Shown: positions 5,001 to 5,008 of the stretch, one piece after another | Numbering within the stretch: position 1 is the stretch's first letter | Layout: each line of letters opens with the position of its first letter | Source: Lachnospiraceae bacterium | Lineage (GTDB): Bacteria; Bacillota; Clostridia; Lachnospirales; Lachnospiraceae | Assembly (NCBI GenBank): GCA_003520105.1 | Contig: DOVL01000275.1 | Location: forward strand, 1-5,008 | Direction of reading: 5' to 3' | DNA: 5,008 bases | Made by a program: the position numbers and the translations under genes | The notes under the pieces: model-generated | Databases searched by the model: none | Told to the model about the DNA's origin: nothing | The model's input: only the letters and a program-made list of their open reading frames with translations

Positions 5001-5008
5001 ATGGCAAA
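5001..5008 (+). CDS. Start of a downstream gene, cut by the window edge
   Basis: Only ATG GCA AA is present (Met-Ala-Lys or Asn). The start rests on the strong AGGGAGG site 7 nt upstream. The product cannot be told from two codons. Given the cluster, another pilus gene is plausible, but the terminators between it and pilA suggest a separate transcription unit. Confidence 0.55.

Overview
The window is a type IV pilus (T4P) gene cluster, all on the + strand: the 3' part of pilB (extension ATPase), then complete pilT (retraction ATPase), pilC (inner-membrane platform protein) and a type IV prepilin gene (called pilA), followed by the first bases of another gene. PilT, which type II secretion systems lack, makes this a pilus rather than a secretion cluster.

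The host is most likely a Gram-positive member of the Firmicutes, class Clostridia, and plausibly the family Lachnospiraceae. This is inferred from purine-rich GGAGG-type ribosome binding sites, very AT-rich gaps, sigma-A-like promoters, moderate coding GC and the style of the pilin (lysine-rich 7-residue leader, APALIRYIDKSRRADD-like helix). No marker gene fixes the taxon.

Layout: 1-1461 pilB, open at the left edge; 1462-1639 gap with a good promoter whose spacer is filled by a near-palindrome, then a two-stem hairpin at the predicted 5' end of the pilT transcript; 1640-2695 pilT; 2696-2895 AT-rich gap with small inverted repeats and a second promoter; 2896-4101 pilC; 4102-4295 gap with alternative hairpins, a repeated GACGAGAAG word, an interrupted palindrome and a consensus extended -10 promoter; 4296-4766 pilA; 4767-5000 gap with two hairpins, each followed by T-rich sequence, then a long-range 10-bp stem just before the ribosome binding site of the last gene; 5001-5008 start of that gene.

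Working together, PilB powers pilin addition through PilC, PilT powers removal, and the pilin forms the fibre after a prepilin peptidase (not in the window) cuts it. The genes are not tightly packed. Each is preceded by a gap of about 180-235 bp with its own candidate signals, which suggests separate control and a largely monocistronic pilin transcript. The coding content is familiar. The least explained parts are the gaps, especially the structured leader at 4911-5000 and the 4102-4295 region. I found no CRISPR, insertion sequence, tRNA or rRNA.
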